Notes: generated from the letters alone by a model not told the origin. DNA of 64,000 nt from an uncultured Bacteroidia bacterium (GCA_902762435.1 CACWOH010000013.1:1-64000), one strand, 5' to 3'; shown: positions 1 through 8,303, counted from the stretch's first letter. Translations and numbers: made by a program.

Positions 1-61
1 ACACGGCACCCGTTCCGACGGAGGTCGCCGGGGCGCAGATCGTATCGGAAAAGTTCGCCAT
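1..61 (-). CDS. mnmE: tRNA uridine-5-carboxymethylaminomethyl modification GTPase MnmE, N-terminal fragment
   Basis: Reading leftward from an ATG at 61, the first 20 codons give MANFSDTICAPATSVGTGAV and run off the window edge. This matches the start of MnmE/TrmE (usual pattern DTIxAxATxxGxGAIxxIR), the GTPase that with MnmG modifies the wobble uridine of some tRNAs. Only the tip of the formyl-THF-binding N-terminal domain is visible, so the call rests on a short motif. It is divergent from the DUF362 gene. An imperfect promoter element (TAAATTCG, minus strand 76-69) lies directly upstream, leaving almost no leader. Confidence 0.6.
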   Translation of the reverse strand, partial: MANFSDTICAPATSVGTGAV

Positions 62-89
62 CGGACTGCGAATTTACGAAAAACCTTCG

Positions 90-97
90 TATATTTA
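90..97 (+). promoter_or_regulatory. candidate -7 element TATATTTA for the DUF362 gene
   Basis: One mismatch to TAnnTTTG, 17 nt before the ATG at 115. No clear -33 TTTG box at the right distance. Confidence 0.4.
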
Positions 98-114
98 CAC
101 AATTCTGAATTGCC

Positions 115-1134
115 ATGAACAAACCACTTATCCTTTTAAGCATTATGTCTATCCTCGGATGTACCGCCTGCAAGCCGAGTGCGCAGCAGCCCGCTACCGT
201 GTATATGACCACGGAAATCACCCCCGAATCCCTGATCAGAATGTATGAAGTCCTTGGCATTCCCGCCGAGGGCCGCGTGGCCGTGAAAATCAGTTCCGGC
301 GAACCCGGCGGCCACAATTACCTCAAGCCGGAACTCATCGCTCCGCTGATACGCAAGGTAAACGGCACCATCGTGGAGTGCAACACCGCTTACGGCGGCC
401 TGCGCGGCACGACGGAGGAGCACCTGCAGGCCGCGCGCGACCACGGTTTCCTGGATATCGCGCCCTTCGACGTGATGGATGCGGAAGGGGAGATGAAGAT
501 TCCCGTGCGCGACACGACCTACATCAAGTATGACATCGTGGGCAGCCACCTGCAGAACTACGACTTCATGATCAACCTCGCCCACTTCAAGGGGCACGTG
601 ATGGGCGGCTTCGGCGGTGTGCTGAAGAACCAGAGCATCGGTGTGGCCTCGCAGGGTGGAAAATGCTACCAGCATTCCACCGGCAAGGCGGAGAACATCG
701 ACGACTTCAACGCCCTGCTGATGACCACCGTCACCGAAGAGGGGGCCGGCCTGGAGGCGGCGGACTGGGTGGCGATCACCCACAGCCATGACGCCTTCCA
801 CGAATGCATGGCGAACTGCGCGGCTGCAGTGGAAGATTATATGGGTAAAGGAAAAATCCTGTATATCAACGTAATGAACAATCTTTCCGTGGATTGCGAC
901 TGTGACGGAAGCCCGGCCGATCCGGAGATGCACGACATCGGTATCCTGTCCAGCCTGGATCCCGTGGCGCTGGACCAGGCCTGCGTGGATCTGGTGTTCA
1001 ATTACGAAGACAAGGAGGGTGACAGCGCCGAGGCGCTCAAGGAACGCATCACCTCCCGCCACGGGATCCACATCGTGGAGCACGCCGAGAAGATCGGCCT
1101 GGGCACCCGGAAATACAACCTGGTCAAACTCTGA
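115..1134 (+). CDS. DUF362 domain lipoprotein
   Basis: A 339-aa exported protein. The N-terminus is a short hydrophobic signal ending in a Cys-containing lipobox-like stretch (ILGCTAC), so it is probably lipid-anchored. The rest matches the DUF362 family: AVKISSGEPGGHNYLKPELI near residue 60, a segment around NLAHFKGHVMGGFGGVLKN, and several conserved Cys late in the protein (VDCDCDG). Some DUF362 proteins carry ferredoxin domains; no CxxCxxC cluster is visible here. The biochemical role is unknown. It is followed by its own intergenic gap and a new promoter, so it is probably monocistronic. Confidence 0.75.
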   Translation: MNKPLILLSIMSILGCTACKPSAQQPATVYMTTEITPESLIRMYEVLGIPAEGRVAVKISSGEPGGHNYLKPELIAPLIRKVNGTIVECNTAYGGLRGTTEEHLQAARDHGFLDIAPFDVMDAEGEMKIPVRDTTYIKYDIVGSHLQNYDFMINLAHFKGHVMGGFGGVLKNQSIGVASQGGKCYQHSTGKAENIDDFNALLMTTVTEEGAGLEAADWVAITHSHDAFHECMANCAAAVEDYMGKGKILYINVMNNLSVDCDCDGSPADPEMHDIGILSSLDPVALDQACVDLVFNYEDKEGDSAEALKERITSRHGIHIVEHAEKIGLGTRKYNLVKL

Positions 1135-1169
1135 GAATCCGGCATCTTGATAATTTCCGACGGAATTGT

Positions 1170-1177
1170 TAAATTTG
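1170..1177 (+). promoter_or_regulatory. promoter -7 element TAAATTTG
   Basis: Exact match to TAnnTTTG, 40 nt before the ATG of the IscU-like gene. A CTTG at 1146-1149, 20 nt upstream, could serve as the -33 box. Confidence 0.6.
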
Positions 1178-1217
1178 CAGAATTGAATAAACAACTGGTT
1201 CATTCTATTATTTTCAT

Positions 1218-1910
1218 ATGATCTACACCAAAGAAGTGCAGCAGATGTGCTGCGTTGCTAAAGGCGCCAATCACGCCAATGCCCCGATTCCCGAAGAAGG
1301 GAAGTGGGTGCATGCAAAAGAAATCAAAGACATCTCCGGCCTTACCCACGGTATCGGCTGGTGCGCTCCGCAGCAGGGATGCTGCAAACTGACCCTCAAC
1401 GTCAAGGACGGCATCATCGAGGAAGCCCTGGTCGAGACCATCGGCTGCTCCGGCATGACCCACTCCGCCGCCATGGCATCTGAGATCCTCCCGGGCAAGA
1501 CCCTGCTCGAGGCACTGAACACCGACCTCGTCTGCGACGCCATCAACACGGCGATGCGCGAGCTCTTCCTGCAGATTGTCTACGGCCGCACCCAGTCTGC
1601 CTTCTCCGAGGGCGGTCTGCCTGTCGGCGGTTCCCTCGAGGACCTCGGCAAGAACCTCCGCAGCCAGGTAGGTACCATGTTCGGCACCAAGGCCAAGGGT
1701 TCCCGCTATCTCGAGATGACGGAAGGCTACTGCACCCGGATGGCCCTCGACGCCGACAACGAAGTGATCGGCTACGAGTTCGTCAACCTGGGCAAACTGA
1801 TGGATGCCCTGAAAGCCGGCGCCACCGGTCCCGAGGCCATCGAGAAGGCCCGGGGCACTTACGGCCGTTTCAATGATGCTGTGAAATATATCGATCCCCG
1901 CAAAGAGTAA
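1218..1910 (+). CDS. iron-sulfur cluster assembly scaffold-like protein (NifU/IscU-type fold)
   Basis: A 230-aa cytosolic protein. The central segment GCSGMTHSAAMASEILPGKT resembles the IscU/NifU_N core (GCxxxxxSASxxxxxxxGK), with further Cys pairs near the N-terminus (MCCV) and at residues 50-60 (CAPQQGCC). It is longer than typical IscU (about 130 aa) and has a C-terminal extension. In Bacteroidales genomes this protein is regularly paired with a GGGtGRT protein, as here: the next gene starts 7 nt after this stop. A role in Fe-S handling is inferred from the scaffold motif. The actual client is unknown. Confidence 0.75.
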   Translation: MIYTKEVQQMCCVAKGANHANAPIPEEGKWVHAKEIKDISGLTHGIGWCAPQQGCCKLTLNVKDGIIEEALVETIGCSGMTHSAAMASEILPGKTLLEALNTDLVCDAINTAMRELFLQIVYGRTQSAFSEGGLPVGGSLEDLGKNLRSQVGTMFGTKAKGSRYLEMTEGYCTRMALDADNEVIGYEFVNLGKLMDALKAGATGPEAIEKARGTYGRFNDAVKYIDPRKE

Positions 1911-1916
1911 GACACT

Positions 1917-2912
1917 ATGGCACTTTTCGAAAGCTACGAGCGCCGCATCGATCAGATCAATGCCGCTCTCAACAAATACGGTATCAAGGACATCGACGAG
2001 GCCAAGGCCATCTGCGATGCAAAGGGTATCGACCCGTACAAGATGTGCGAGGACACCCAGAAGATCTGCTTTGAGAATGCAAAGTGGGCTTATGTCGTGG
2101 GCGCCGCCATTGCCATCAAGAAGGGCGTGAAGACCGCCGCCGAGGCCGCCGAGGCCATCGGTGAGGGCCTCCAGGCCTTCTGCATCCCCGGTTCCGTCGC
2201 GGACGACCGCAAGGTCGGTCTCGGCCACGGCAACCTGGCCGCCCGCCTTCTCTCCGAGGAGACGGAGTGTTTCGCCTTCCTGGCCGGCCACGAATCCTAC
2301 GCTGCCGCCGAAGGCGCCATCAAGATCGCTGAAATGGCCAACAAAGTGCGCCAGAAGCCGCTTCGCGTCATCTTGAACGGCCTTGGCAAGGATGCCGCCA
2401 AGATCATCTCCCGCATCAACGGCTTCACCTATGTCCAGACCCAGTTCGATTACAACACCGGCAAGTTGAACGTCGTCAGCGAGAAGCGTTACTCCGACGG
2501 TGTCCGCGGCGGCGTGCGCTGCTACGGCGCCGACGACGTCCGCGAGGGTGTCGCCATCCTTTGGAAGGAGAATGTCGATATCTCCATCACCGGCAACTCC
2601 ACCAACCCCACGCGCTTCCAGCATCCCGTGGCCGGCACGTACAAGAAAGAGCGTGTCCTCGCGGGCAAGAAGTACTTCTCCGTGGCTTCCGGCGGCGGTA
2701 CCGGCCGTACCCTGCACCCGGACAACATGGCTGCCGGTCCCGCTTCCTACGGCATGACCGACACCCTGGGCCGCATGCACTCCGATGCGCAGTTCGCAGG
2801 TTCTTCCTCCGTTCCCGCGCACGTCGAGATGATGGGCTTCATGGGTATGGGCAACAACCCGATGGTCGGCGCCACGGTGGCGGTCGCCGTCGCTGTTGCG
2901 CAGGCGATGTAG
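1917..2912 (+). CDS. GGGtGRT protein
   Basis: A 331-aa cytosolic protein containing the name-giving motif GGGTGRT near residue 260 (ASGGGTGRTLHPDN). It is Ala/Gly-rich with no membrane segment. The family is defined by this motif and has no established activity. Its constant association with an IscU-like scaffold (immediately upstream, same operon) suggests a joint function in metal-cluster chemistry, but that is inference. Transcription probably ends at the hairpin at 2945-2980. Confidence 0.85.
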   Translation: MALFESYERRIDQINAALNKYGIKDIDEAKAICDAKGIDPYKMCEDTQKICFENAKWAYVVGAAIAIKKGVKTAAEAAEAIGEGLQAFCIPGSVADDRKVGLGHGNLAARLLSEETECFAFLAGHESYAAAEGAIKIAEMANKVRQKPLRVILNGLGKDAAKIISRINGFTYVQTQFDYNTGKLNVVSEKRYSDGVRGGVRCYGADDVREGVAILWKENVDISITGNSTNPTRFQHPVAGTYKKERVLAGKKYFSVASGGGTGRTLHPDNMAAGPASYGMTDTLGRMHSDAQFAGSSSVPAHVEMMGFMGMGNNPMVGATVAVAVAVAQAM

Positions 2913-2944
2913 TCCTTCGACGGGCTCAGGAACCGAATGAATAC

Positions 2945-2980
2945 GAAAGAAGCAGCCGGTCAGGCTGCTTCTTTCATTTT
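2945..2980. terminator. bidirectional intrinsic terminator between convergent genes
   Basis: A perfect 13-bp stem, GAAAGAAGCAGCC (2945-2957) and its complement (2963-2975), with a 5-nt loop GGTCA. T-rich sequence follows on the + strand. The stop codon of the leftward C_GCAxxG gene (TGA, 2962-2960) lies in the loop, and its last codons encode one arm of the stem. Confidence 0.8.
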
Positions 2981-3445
2981 CTCCGCCAGGAGGGTCGCCG
3001 CATTGCGGACAATCTCGGAACAGGGACGCTTGCGGTAATACTCTGCCGTCCGCGCCGACGGCTCCGGACCATCCGGCCGGCGTTCCCGCAGGCCGAGGAG
3101 TTCGCCGCACACGATGCTGCCCCCGTTCCGTTCCTTGAACGTCTCCGCCAGTTCCTGGACGAGGGCGTAGTTGGCCTTGCGTTCTTCCGCCCCGGGCGTC
3201 GTTGCCGGACGGATGAAGCCGGCGACCATCGTGCAGGCGCTGAAGGCGCCGCACACCTCGCGCATCCGTCCGAAACCGCCGCCGAATCCGGCACCGAGCG
3301 TCTTCAGGAGTTCTTCACTGACGGCGCCGCCCTGTTCCAGGACGTCGGCAAAGGCCAGCAGGACGGCCTGGCAGCAGTTGTAGCCTTCCTCGAAAATCTT
3401 CCGGGCGCGTTCGCCGCGCTCCGCAGGGTCGATTGCGATTGCCAT
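2960..3445 (-). CDS. C_GCAxxG_C_C family redox-type protein
   Basis: A 161-aa protein with the regularly spaced cysteines of this family: YNCCQAV near residue 23, CGAFSACTMVAG near 65, a single Cys in the IVCGELLG segment near 110, and PCSEIV near 140. Members are small cytosolic Cys-rich proteins of unknown activity, presumed to bind metal or take part in redox chemistry. It is adjacent to, but not coded with, the IscU-like/GGGtGRT pair, and lies 6 nt downstream of the nucleoside kinase gene on the same strand, so it is probably cotranscribed with that kinase. Confidence 0.8.
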   Translation of the reverse strand: MAIAIDPAERGERARKIFEEGYNCCQAVLLAFADVLEQGGAVSEELLKTLGAGFGGGFGRMREVCGAFSACTMVAGFIRPATTPGAEERKANYALVQELAETFKERNGGSIVCGELLGLRERRPDGPEPSARTAEYYRKRPCSEIVRNAATLLAEKMKEAA

Positions 3446-3451
3446 GCCGGA

Positions 3452-5104
3452 TTAGTCGATAAAGCTCCGGATGAGGGAGGTAGGGGGAAGTTCCTTGTCG
3501 GATACGGGCACGAAATAGTGCAGGAACATCAACAGGCGGTGCGCCTCGCTGTATTCCGCGCAGTTCTTCGGCACGGTGGCCAGGATGCGCTCCGCGTGGG
3601 TGCGCAGCACGGCGAACTCGGCCAGGTAGGCGGAGTTGAAGATGACGTCGGCCGTCTCCTGGTAGGGGTAGATCCACTTGACCTCCGCCCGGCGGACGTT
3701 GGGCCAGTTGGAGATAGTCTCGCGCGCCGTGTAAGCGCCCTTGTTGAAGTCGCGAACGATGCGGCGCAACAGGCGGTTGTCGCTGGTGGGGATGCAGTTG
3801 TGATCGTCGAGCGAGATGCTCGTGACGGTGTTGATGAAGATGCGGAACTTGGCGCTCTCCGGCACCAGGTTCGTCAGCAGGGGATTCAAGGCGTGGATGC
3901 CCTCGACCAGCAGCACGGAGCGCTCGTCCAACTGCAGTTTCTTGCCGTTGAATTCCCGCTTGCCCGTCACGAAGTTATACTCCGGCACCTCGACTTCTTC
4001 TCCAGCCAGGAGCTGCAGCACGTCCTCCTGCAGGTAGTCGTGGTCCACGGTCTCAAAATTGTCGAAATCGTAGCTCCCGTCGGGGAATTTGGGCGTGTCC
4101 AGCCGGTTCACGAAATAGTCGTCAGTCGAGAAGGAGACCGGGTGCAGGCCGCAGGCCATCAGCTGGATGCTCAACCGCTTGCAGAAGGTGCTCTTGCCGC
4201 TGCTGGTGGGGCCCGTGATCAGCACGATGCGCACCGGATTCTCGCCCTGGTGGCGGCGTTCGATCTCCTCGGCGATCTGGACGATCTTCTTCTCCTGGAG
4301 CGCCTCGGAAATCTGGATCATGTCGGAGGCCTTGCCGCTCAGGCAGGCGCAGTTCACGTCGCCCACGTTGCCCAGGCCCATGATGCGGTTCCAGCGGAGC
4401 ATCTCGGTGAAGATGCCGAAGGTCTTGGGCTGCTCGAAGAAGGGGGCGAGCCCCTCGGGCGCGTGCCGGTCAGGCACGCGGAGCAGCATGCCGCCGCGGT
4501 AGGGGAGCAGGTCCCACACCTTGAGCAGGCCGGTGCTCGGCACCAGGGCGTCGTAGTAGTAGTCCGCGGTGTCCTGCAGCGTATAATAGGTGATATAGAC
4601 GTCGCCGCAGGTGCGGAGCAGTTTTACCTTGTCTTCGTAACCGAGCTTCTTGAAGATGCGGATGGCCTCGGAGGTCTGCACCTCGTGGCGCCGGAACGGG
4701 ATGTCCTTGGCCACGAGCTCCTGCATGTGTTCGCGGATCTGCGCCGTTTCCTCGGGCGTGACTTCCGACCCGTCCGGTTTGTCCACGTTGCAGTAGTAAC
4801 CTTTGGAGATGGGCCGCCGCAAAACGATCTTGTAGTCCGGGAAGAGGTCCCGCGCCGCCTTGCAGAGCAGGAAACTCAGCGAACGGCAGTACACGTTGCG
4901 TCCGCTGTAGGAGCGGAAGTCCAGGAATTCGACGTCGCGGTTGTTGAAAACGCGGAACTTGAGGCCCTCCGAGACATTGTTGACCTTGGCGGACAGGATG
5001 TCGTACGGGCGGTCGAATTCGAATGCCGGAAGCATTTCCAGCAACGTGGTCCCTTCCTGGAATTCCTGGAAAGTCCCGGTGTTCTTGCAGAAGATCTTGA
5101 GCAT
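3452..5104 (-). CDS. nucleoside (uridine/cytidine) kinase with N-terminal TGS and threonyl-tRNA-synthetase-like domains
   Basis: A 550-aa protein. Residues 1-60 look like a TGS domain. The next roughly 200 residues resemble the editing and accessory region of ThrRS (YYCNVDKP, FRRHEVQTSEAI). The C-terminal half is a uridine-kinase P-loop domain with Walker A GPTSSGKST near residue 295 and a downstream FSTDDYF motif. Such fusions are common in Bacteroidota and Firmicutes and are annotated as nucleoside kinases; substrates are presumed to be uridine and cytidine. Its divergent neighbours (PRT-like protein, CodB, Upp) fit pyrimidine salvage. Confidence 0.85.
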   Translation of the reverse strand: MLKIFCKNTGTFQEFQEGTTLLEMLPAFEFDRPYDILSAKVNNVSEGLKFRVFNNRDVEFLDFRSYSGRNVYCRSLSFLLCKAARDLFPDYKIVLRRPISKGYYCNVDKPDGSEVTPEETAQIREHMQELVAKDIPFRRHEVQTSEAIRIFKKLGYEDKVKLLRTCGDVYITYYTLQDTADYYYDALVPSTGLLKVWDLLPYRGGMLLRVPDRHAPEGLAPFFEQPKTFGIFTEMLRWNRIMGLGNVGDVNCACLSGKASDMIQISEALQEKKIVQIAEEIERRHQGENPVRIVLITGPTSSGKSTFCKRLSIQLMACGLHPVSFSTDDYFVNRLDTPKFPDGSYDFDNFETVDHDYLQEDVLQLLAGEEVEVPEYNFVTGKREFNGKKLQLDERSVLLVEGIHALNPLLTNLVPESAKFRIFINTVTSISLDDHNCIPTSDNRLLRRIVRDFNKGAYTARETISNWPNVRRAEVKWIYPYQETADVIFNSAYLAEFAVLRTHAERILATVPKNCAEYSEAHRLLMFLHYFVPVSDKELPPTSLIRSFID

Positions 5105-5131
5105 CGTCTTGGATTGGCTGTTTTACCCTTA

Positions 5132-5139
5132 CAAATTTA
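5132..5139 (-). promoter_or_regulatory. promoter -7 element TAAATTTG (nucleoside kinase)
   Basis: Exact TAnnTTTG on the minus strand, 28 nt before the kinase ATG. Back-to-back with the rightward element at 5152-5159. Confidence 0.6.
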
Positions 5140-5151
5140 GTAATTAATTAG

Positions 5152-5159
5152 TATATTTG
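5152..5159 (+). promoter_or_regulatory. promoter -7 element TATATTTG (PRT-like gene)
   Basis: Exact TAnnTTTG. Predicted transcription start is about 5166, which makes the in-frame TTG at 5168 an unlikely start and supports the ATG at 5189. Confidence 0.65.
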
Positions 5160-5188
5160 TATCCCGATTGGACCAAAAGGGAGATTCA

Positions 5189-6277
5189 ATGTCACATATT
5201 CCTCAGGATGCCGGACTCGTTCTGCTCGGCAAGCAGCGTGAAACAAGCATCTACCAGCTCAAGTCCGTCGGGCTGCAGAACAATTACTATATCGTAAGCG
5301 GGGAGGGGACCCGCCACCTGATGGCATCCCCCGAGGTTGTCGGTTTCGAATCCTACCTGTCGATGAAACCGGCCACGTCCGCGGCGCTCGAGTATTTCTG
5401 CCGGAGCGGCCTCGCCACCGAAGCGGATATCCTGACCATCCTGCGCGGCGGACTCAACTATCCCCTGGAAGAGTGCTGCTACAAGGCGGGCATCCGTGTC
5501 CCGAACATGGACTTCATCTCCTGCGAACGCAAGATCGAGGACGGGGTGATCACGGGCCTCGACATCAAGTACGAGAAACTCCACATCGGCAAGGACATTA
5601 CCCTGATGATCGGCGACATCATCGCCAGCGGCGACACGCTGCGGCTCTGCCTCTCGCAGGTCGTGGACCGTTTCCGCCGGCGCGGCGGCAGCCTGAAACG
5701 CATCATCTTCTTCACCGTGGGCGGCACCAAGGCCATTCCGCTGATGGAACGCTTCACCGAGGACATCCGCCGCCTGTTCCCCGGCTTCGAAGGCTTCCTG
5801 TGCATCTTCTACGAGGGTATCTTCACCGTCTATGAAGACAAGGGCGTGACGGGTATCAACATCCCCGACATCGACTTCGGCTGGCGGGGCGGCGTGGTGG
5901 CCCCGGAGTTCCGGCATTACGTGCTGAGTTTCGTGGAAGACGCCCTCTTCGAGAAATGCATTATCTACGACGGCGGCGCACGCCGTTACGAGATTACCGA
6001 GCACTACCACGAGGTGATGGAATACTGGGAGCGCCTGCAGGCCATTGCGGACCGGGTGGATTTCCAGGCTTTCCTGGCCGAGAAGATCGGCTACAGCCGG
6101 CCCGTCACCTACGAGAAGTGGCTGGAAATCAACCGATACGGCGAACTCGGCGACCTCCGCCGGCTTTACGGACTGGAGCAGCACTACCTGGACGTCGTGT
6201 CCGCGCGCGGCCTTGCGGAGATCTGCCGGCGGCGCATCCGCGGCATCAAGGCCGACCTGGGAAAATACATCCAATAA
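5189..6277 (+). CDS. phosphoribosyltransferase-domain protein of unknown specificity
   Basis: A 362-aa soluble protein; ATG 5189 was chosen because the promoter is too close to the upstream TTG. Residues about 75-190 look like a type I phosphoribosyltransferase fold: LRGGLNYPLE (hood/flexible region), then a PRPP-binding loop IGDIIASGDTL near 150, followed by a strand-helix GGSLKRIIFFTVGGTK. The C-terminal 150 residues are helical and charged and match nothing I can name. It lies 12 nt upstream of the cytosine permease gene and divergent from a nucleoside kinase, so a role in pyrimidine base or nucleotide metabolism is likely. The acceptor base is unknown, and it could also be a regulator that uses the PRT fold to sense PRPP. 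Confidence 0.65.
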   Translation: MSHIPQDAGLVLLGKQRETSIYQLKSVGLQNNYYIVSGEGTRHLMASPEVVGFESYLSMKPATSAALEYFCRSGLATEADILTILRGGLNYPLEECCYKAGIRVPNMDFISCERKIEDGVITGLDIKYEKLHIGKDITLMIGDIIASGDTLRLCLSQVVDRFRRRGGSLKRIIFFTVGGTKAIPLMERFTEDIRRLFPGFEGFLCIFYEGIFTVYEDKGVTGINIPDIDFGWRGGVVAPEFRHYVLSFVEDALFEKCIIYDGGARRYEITEHYHEVMEYWERLQAIADRVDFQAFLAEKIGYSRPVTYEKWLEINRYGELGDLRRLYGLEQHYLDVVSARGLAEICRRRIRGIKADLGKYIQ

Positions 6278-6289
6278 ACATAAACGACG

Positions 6290-7552
6290 ATGAGTACCAC
6301 AAAGTCAAAGGTCGATTTCGACTACACCGCCGGGAAGGTCGCGTCCGGCGGGCGCAAGAGCAACCTGAGCATGTTCATGATCATGCTCGGATTCACTTTC
6401 TTCTCCGCCAGCATGTGGGTGGGTCAGCAGATGGCCGCCGGACTGGATTTCGCGGGGTTCATCTGGGCCATGCTGCTGGGCGGCCTGATCCTGGGCGCCT
6501 ATACCGGCGCGCTCGGGTTCATCGGCGCCGAGAGCGGCCTCACCCTGGATATGCTTGCGCACCGCAGCTTCGGCGTAAAGGGCAGCTGGCTGCCCAGCGC
6601 GATGATCAGTTTCACGCAGATCGGCTGGTTCGGCGTGGGCCTGGCGATGTTCGCCATCCCCGTCGCGAAAGAGATCATGGGACTTGAGGTTACGCCCGAC
6701 CACATGCCCACGGTCGGCTACGTGCTTGTGGCCGTCGCCGGCCTGCTGATGACGGCGAGCGCCTTCTTCGGCATCAAGAGCCTGACCATCATCAGCTACA
6801 TCGCCGTGCCGCTGGTGGCCATCCTCGGCACGGTGGCGATGATCCTCGCCATCAAGCGGGGCGATGCGGGACTCGTGGAGCAGTTCTCCCGCGGCACCAA
6901 GGACCTTTCGGTCATCGCCGGCGCGGGCCTCGTGATCGGCAGTTTCGTTTCCGGCGGCACCGCCACGCCCAACTTTACCCGCTTCGCCAAGAACGCAAGA
7001 GTGGGCCTGTGGGTGACCGTCGTCGCCTTCTTCATCGGCAACTCGCTGATGTTCCTGTTCGGCGCCGTGTCCAGCATCTATGCGGGCGGCAACGACATCT
7101 TCGAGGTGATGCTGAACCTCAATCTCTTCTACTTCGCCATCCTCGTCCTGGGCCTGAACATCTGGACCACCAACGACAACGCGCTGTATTCCGCGGGCCT
7201 GGGTCTGTCGAATATCTTCGGCCTGCCCAAGAAGACGATGGTGCTCGTTTCCGGCATCATCGGCACGGTGGCCGCCGTGTGGCTGTACTGGAACTTCTGC
7301 GACTGGCTGAACGTGCTGAACTGCACCCTGCCGCCCGTCGGCATCATCCTGATCCTGAGTTACTTCTGTAACCGCAAGAAATACCTTGCCGACGAGATGC
7401 CCGCCATCAGCGTGAACTGGTGGGCCGTGGCCGGCGTCGTGCTGGGCGCCGTGGTGGCGAACCTGGTGAAGTGGGGGATCCCGTCGCTGAACGGCATGGC
7501 CGTGGCGGCCGTGCTCTTCCTCGCCGGGGAGACGCCCTGCAAGAAAAAATGA
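6290..7552 (+). CDS. codB: cytosine/purine permease, NCS1 family (CodB-like)
   Basis: A 420-aa inner-membrane transporter with about 12 hydrophobic segments. Matches to NCS1/CodB are seen in the N-terminal region (FFSASMWVGQQMAAGLDF), TQIGWFGVGLAMFAIP near residue 110, and SGGTATPNFTRFAKNAR near 220. The family imports cytosine or related bases by cation symport. It sits between a PRT-fold protein and uracil phosphoribosyltransferase, consistent with base uptake followed by conversion to UMP. No cytosine deaminase is visible in this window. Confidence 0.85.
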   Translation: MSTTKSKVDFDYTAGKVASGGRKSNLSMFMIMLGFTFFSASMWVGQQMAAGLDFAGFIWAMLLGGLILGAYTGALGFIGAESGLTLDMLAHRSFGVKGSWLPSAMISFTQIGWFGVGLAMFAIPVAKEIMGLEVTPDHMPTVGYVLVAVAGLLMTASAFFGIKSLTIISYIAVPLVAILGTVAMILAIKRGDAGLVEQFSRGTKDLSVIAGAGLVIGSFVSGGTATPNFTRFAKNARVGLWVTVVAFFIGNSLMFLFGAVSSIYAGGNDIFEVMLNLNLFYFAILVLGLNIWTTNDNALYSAGLGLSNIFGLPKKTMVLVSGIIGTVAAVWLYWNFCDWLNVLNCTLPPVGIILILSYFCNRKKYLADEMPAISVNWWAVAGVVLGAVVANLVKWGIPSLNGMAVAAVLFLAGETPCKKK

Positions 7553-7553
7553 T

Positions 7554-7561
7554 TATCTTTG
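7554..7561 (+). promoter_or_regulatory. promoter -7 element TATCTTTG (upp)
   Basis: Exact TAnnTTTG starting just after the codB stop codon, 26 nt before the upp ATG. upp probably has its own promoter in addition to read-through from codB. Confidence 0.55.
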
Positions 7562-7586
7562 AAGAACCATAACTGATAAACACACT

Positions 7587-8216
7587 ATGAGCCAAGTACA
7601 CGTTATCGATCACCCGATGATCCAGCACAAGCTGACCATCATGCGTGACAAGGAGACGGGATCGAAGGATTTCCGCCAGCTCCTCGAGGAGATCTCGCTG
7701 CTGATGGGTTATGAGGTCACCCGGGACATCCCCCTGGAAGATGTTGAAATTGAAACGCCCATCTGCAAGATGACCGCGAAGAAGGTTTCCGGGCGCAAGC
7801 TCGCCATCGTGCCGATCCTGCGCGCGGGAATGGGCATGGTCGAGGGCCTGCACACTCTTGTCCCGGTGGCCAAGGTGGGCCACATCGGCCTGTACCGCAA
7901 CGAGAAGACGCACGAGCCGGTCGTTTATTACTGCAAGCTTCCCGAGGATATCCAGAACCGCCTGGTGATCGTGACGGACCCGATGCTCGCCACCGGCGGC
8001 AGCGCCTGCGACGCCGTCCAGATGCTCAAGGACCGCGGATGCACGAACATCCGCCTGATGTGCCTGGTGGCGGCCCCCGAGGGCATCGCCAAGGTGCAGA
8101 AGGAGCATCCGGACGTGGACATCTACGTGGCGGCGGTGGACGACCACCTCAATGCCGACGCATACATCGTCCCCGGCCTCGGCGACGCGGGCGACCGCAT
8201 CTTCGGAACGAAGTAA
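7587..8216 (+). CDS. upp: uracil phosphoribosyltransferase
   Basis: 209 aa, the usual length. Upp converts uracil and PRPP to UMP and pyrophosphate. The PRPP-binding loop [12 protein letters not shown] is intact near residues 131-142, and the C-terminal uracil-binding segment [16 protein letters not shown] is present. It closes the pyrimidine-salvage block and converges on rho, from which it is separated by a long inverted repeat. Confidence 0.95.
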   Translation: MSQVHVIDHPMIQHKLTIMRDKETGSKDFRQLLEEISLLMGYEVTRDIPLEDVEIETPICKMTAKKVSGRKLAIVPILRAGMGMVEGLHTLVPVAKVGHIGLYRNEKTHEPVVYYCKLPEDIQNRLVIVTDPMLATGGSACDAVQMLKDRGCTNIRLMCLVAAPEGIAKVQKEHPDVDIYVAAVDDHLNADAYIVPGLGDAGDRIFGTK

Positions 8217-8220
8217 TCCT

Positions 8221-8301
8221 GTCCGGAAAACAGTTGCCCCCTGAAGCGCTGAAAAACACCCGTTCGGGAAATGCGCTTCAGGGGGCAATCTGTTTCCGGA
8301 C
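8221..8301. repeat. long inverted repeat between upp and rho (possible bidirectional terminator)
   Basis: Two 29-nt arms, 8221-8249 and 8273-8301, pair along almost their full length, with only one bulged base on each side (blocks of 9, 3 and 16 bp). The 23-nt loop holds a small CCC-GTTC-GGG hairpin. No strong T-tract follows on either strand. It fills the whole gap between two convergent stop codons. Confidence 0.8.
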
Positions 8302-8303
8302 GA

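Noticed and set aside
2914-2936. CTTCGACGGGCTCAGGAAC sequence as a separate mobile repeat
   Set aside because: It resembles a short motif common in many genomes, but one copy with no arms or boundary signs in this window is not enough to call an element.
2561-5140. An 859-codon open frame on the + strand opposite the nucleoside kinase and C_GCAxxG genes
   Set aside because: Its translation is low-complexity and Arg/Val/His/Gly-rich, matching the antisense shadow of two well-recognised genes. High GC keeps antisense frames open.
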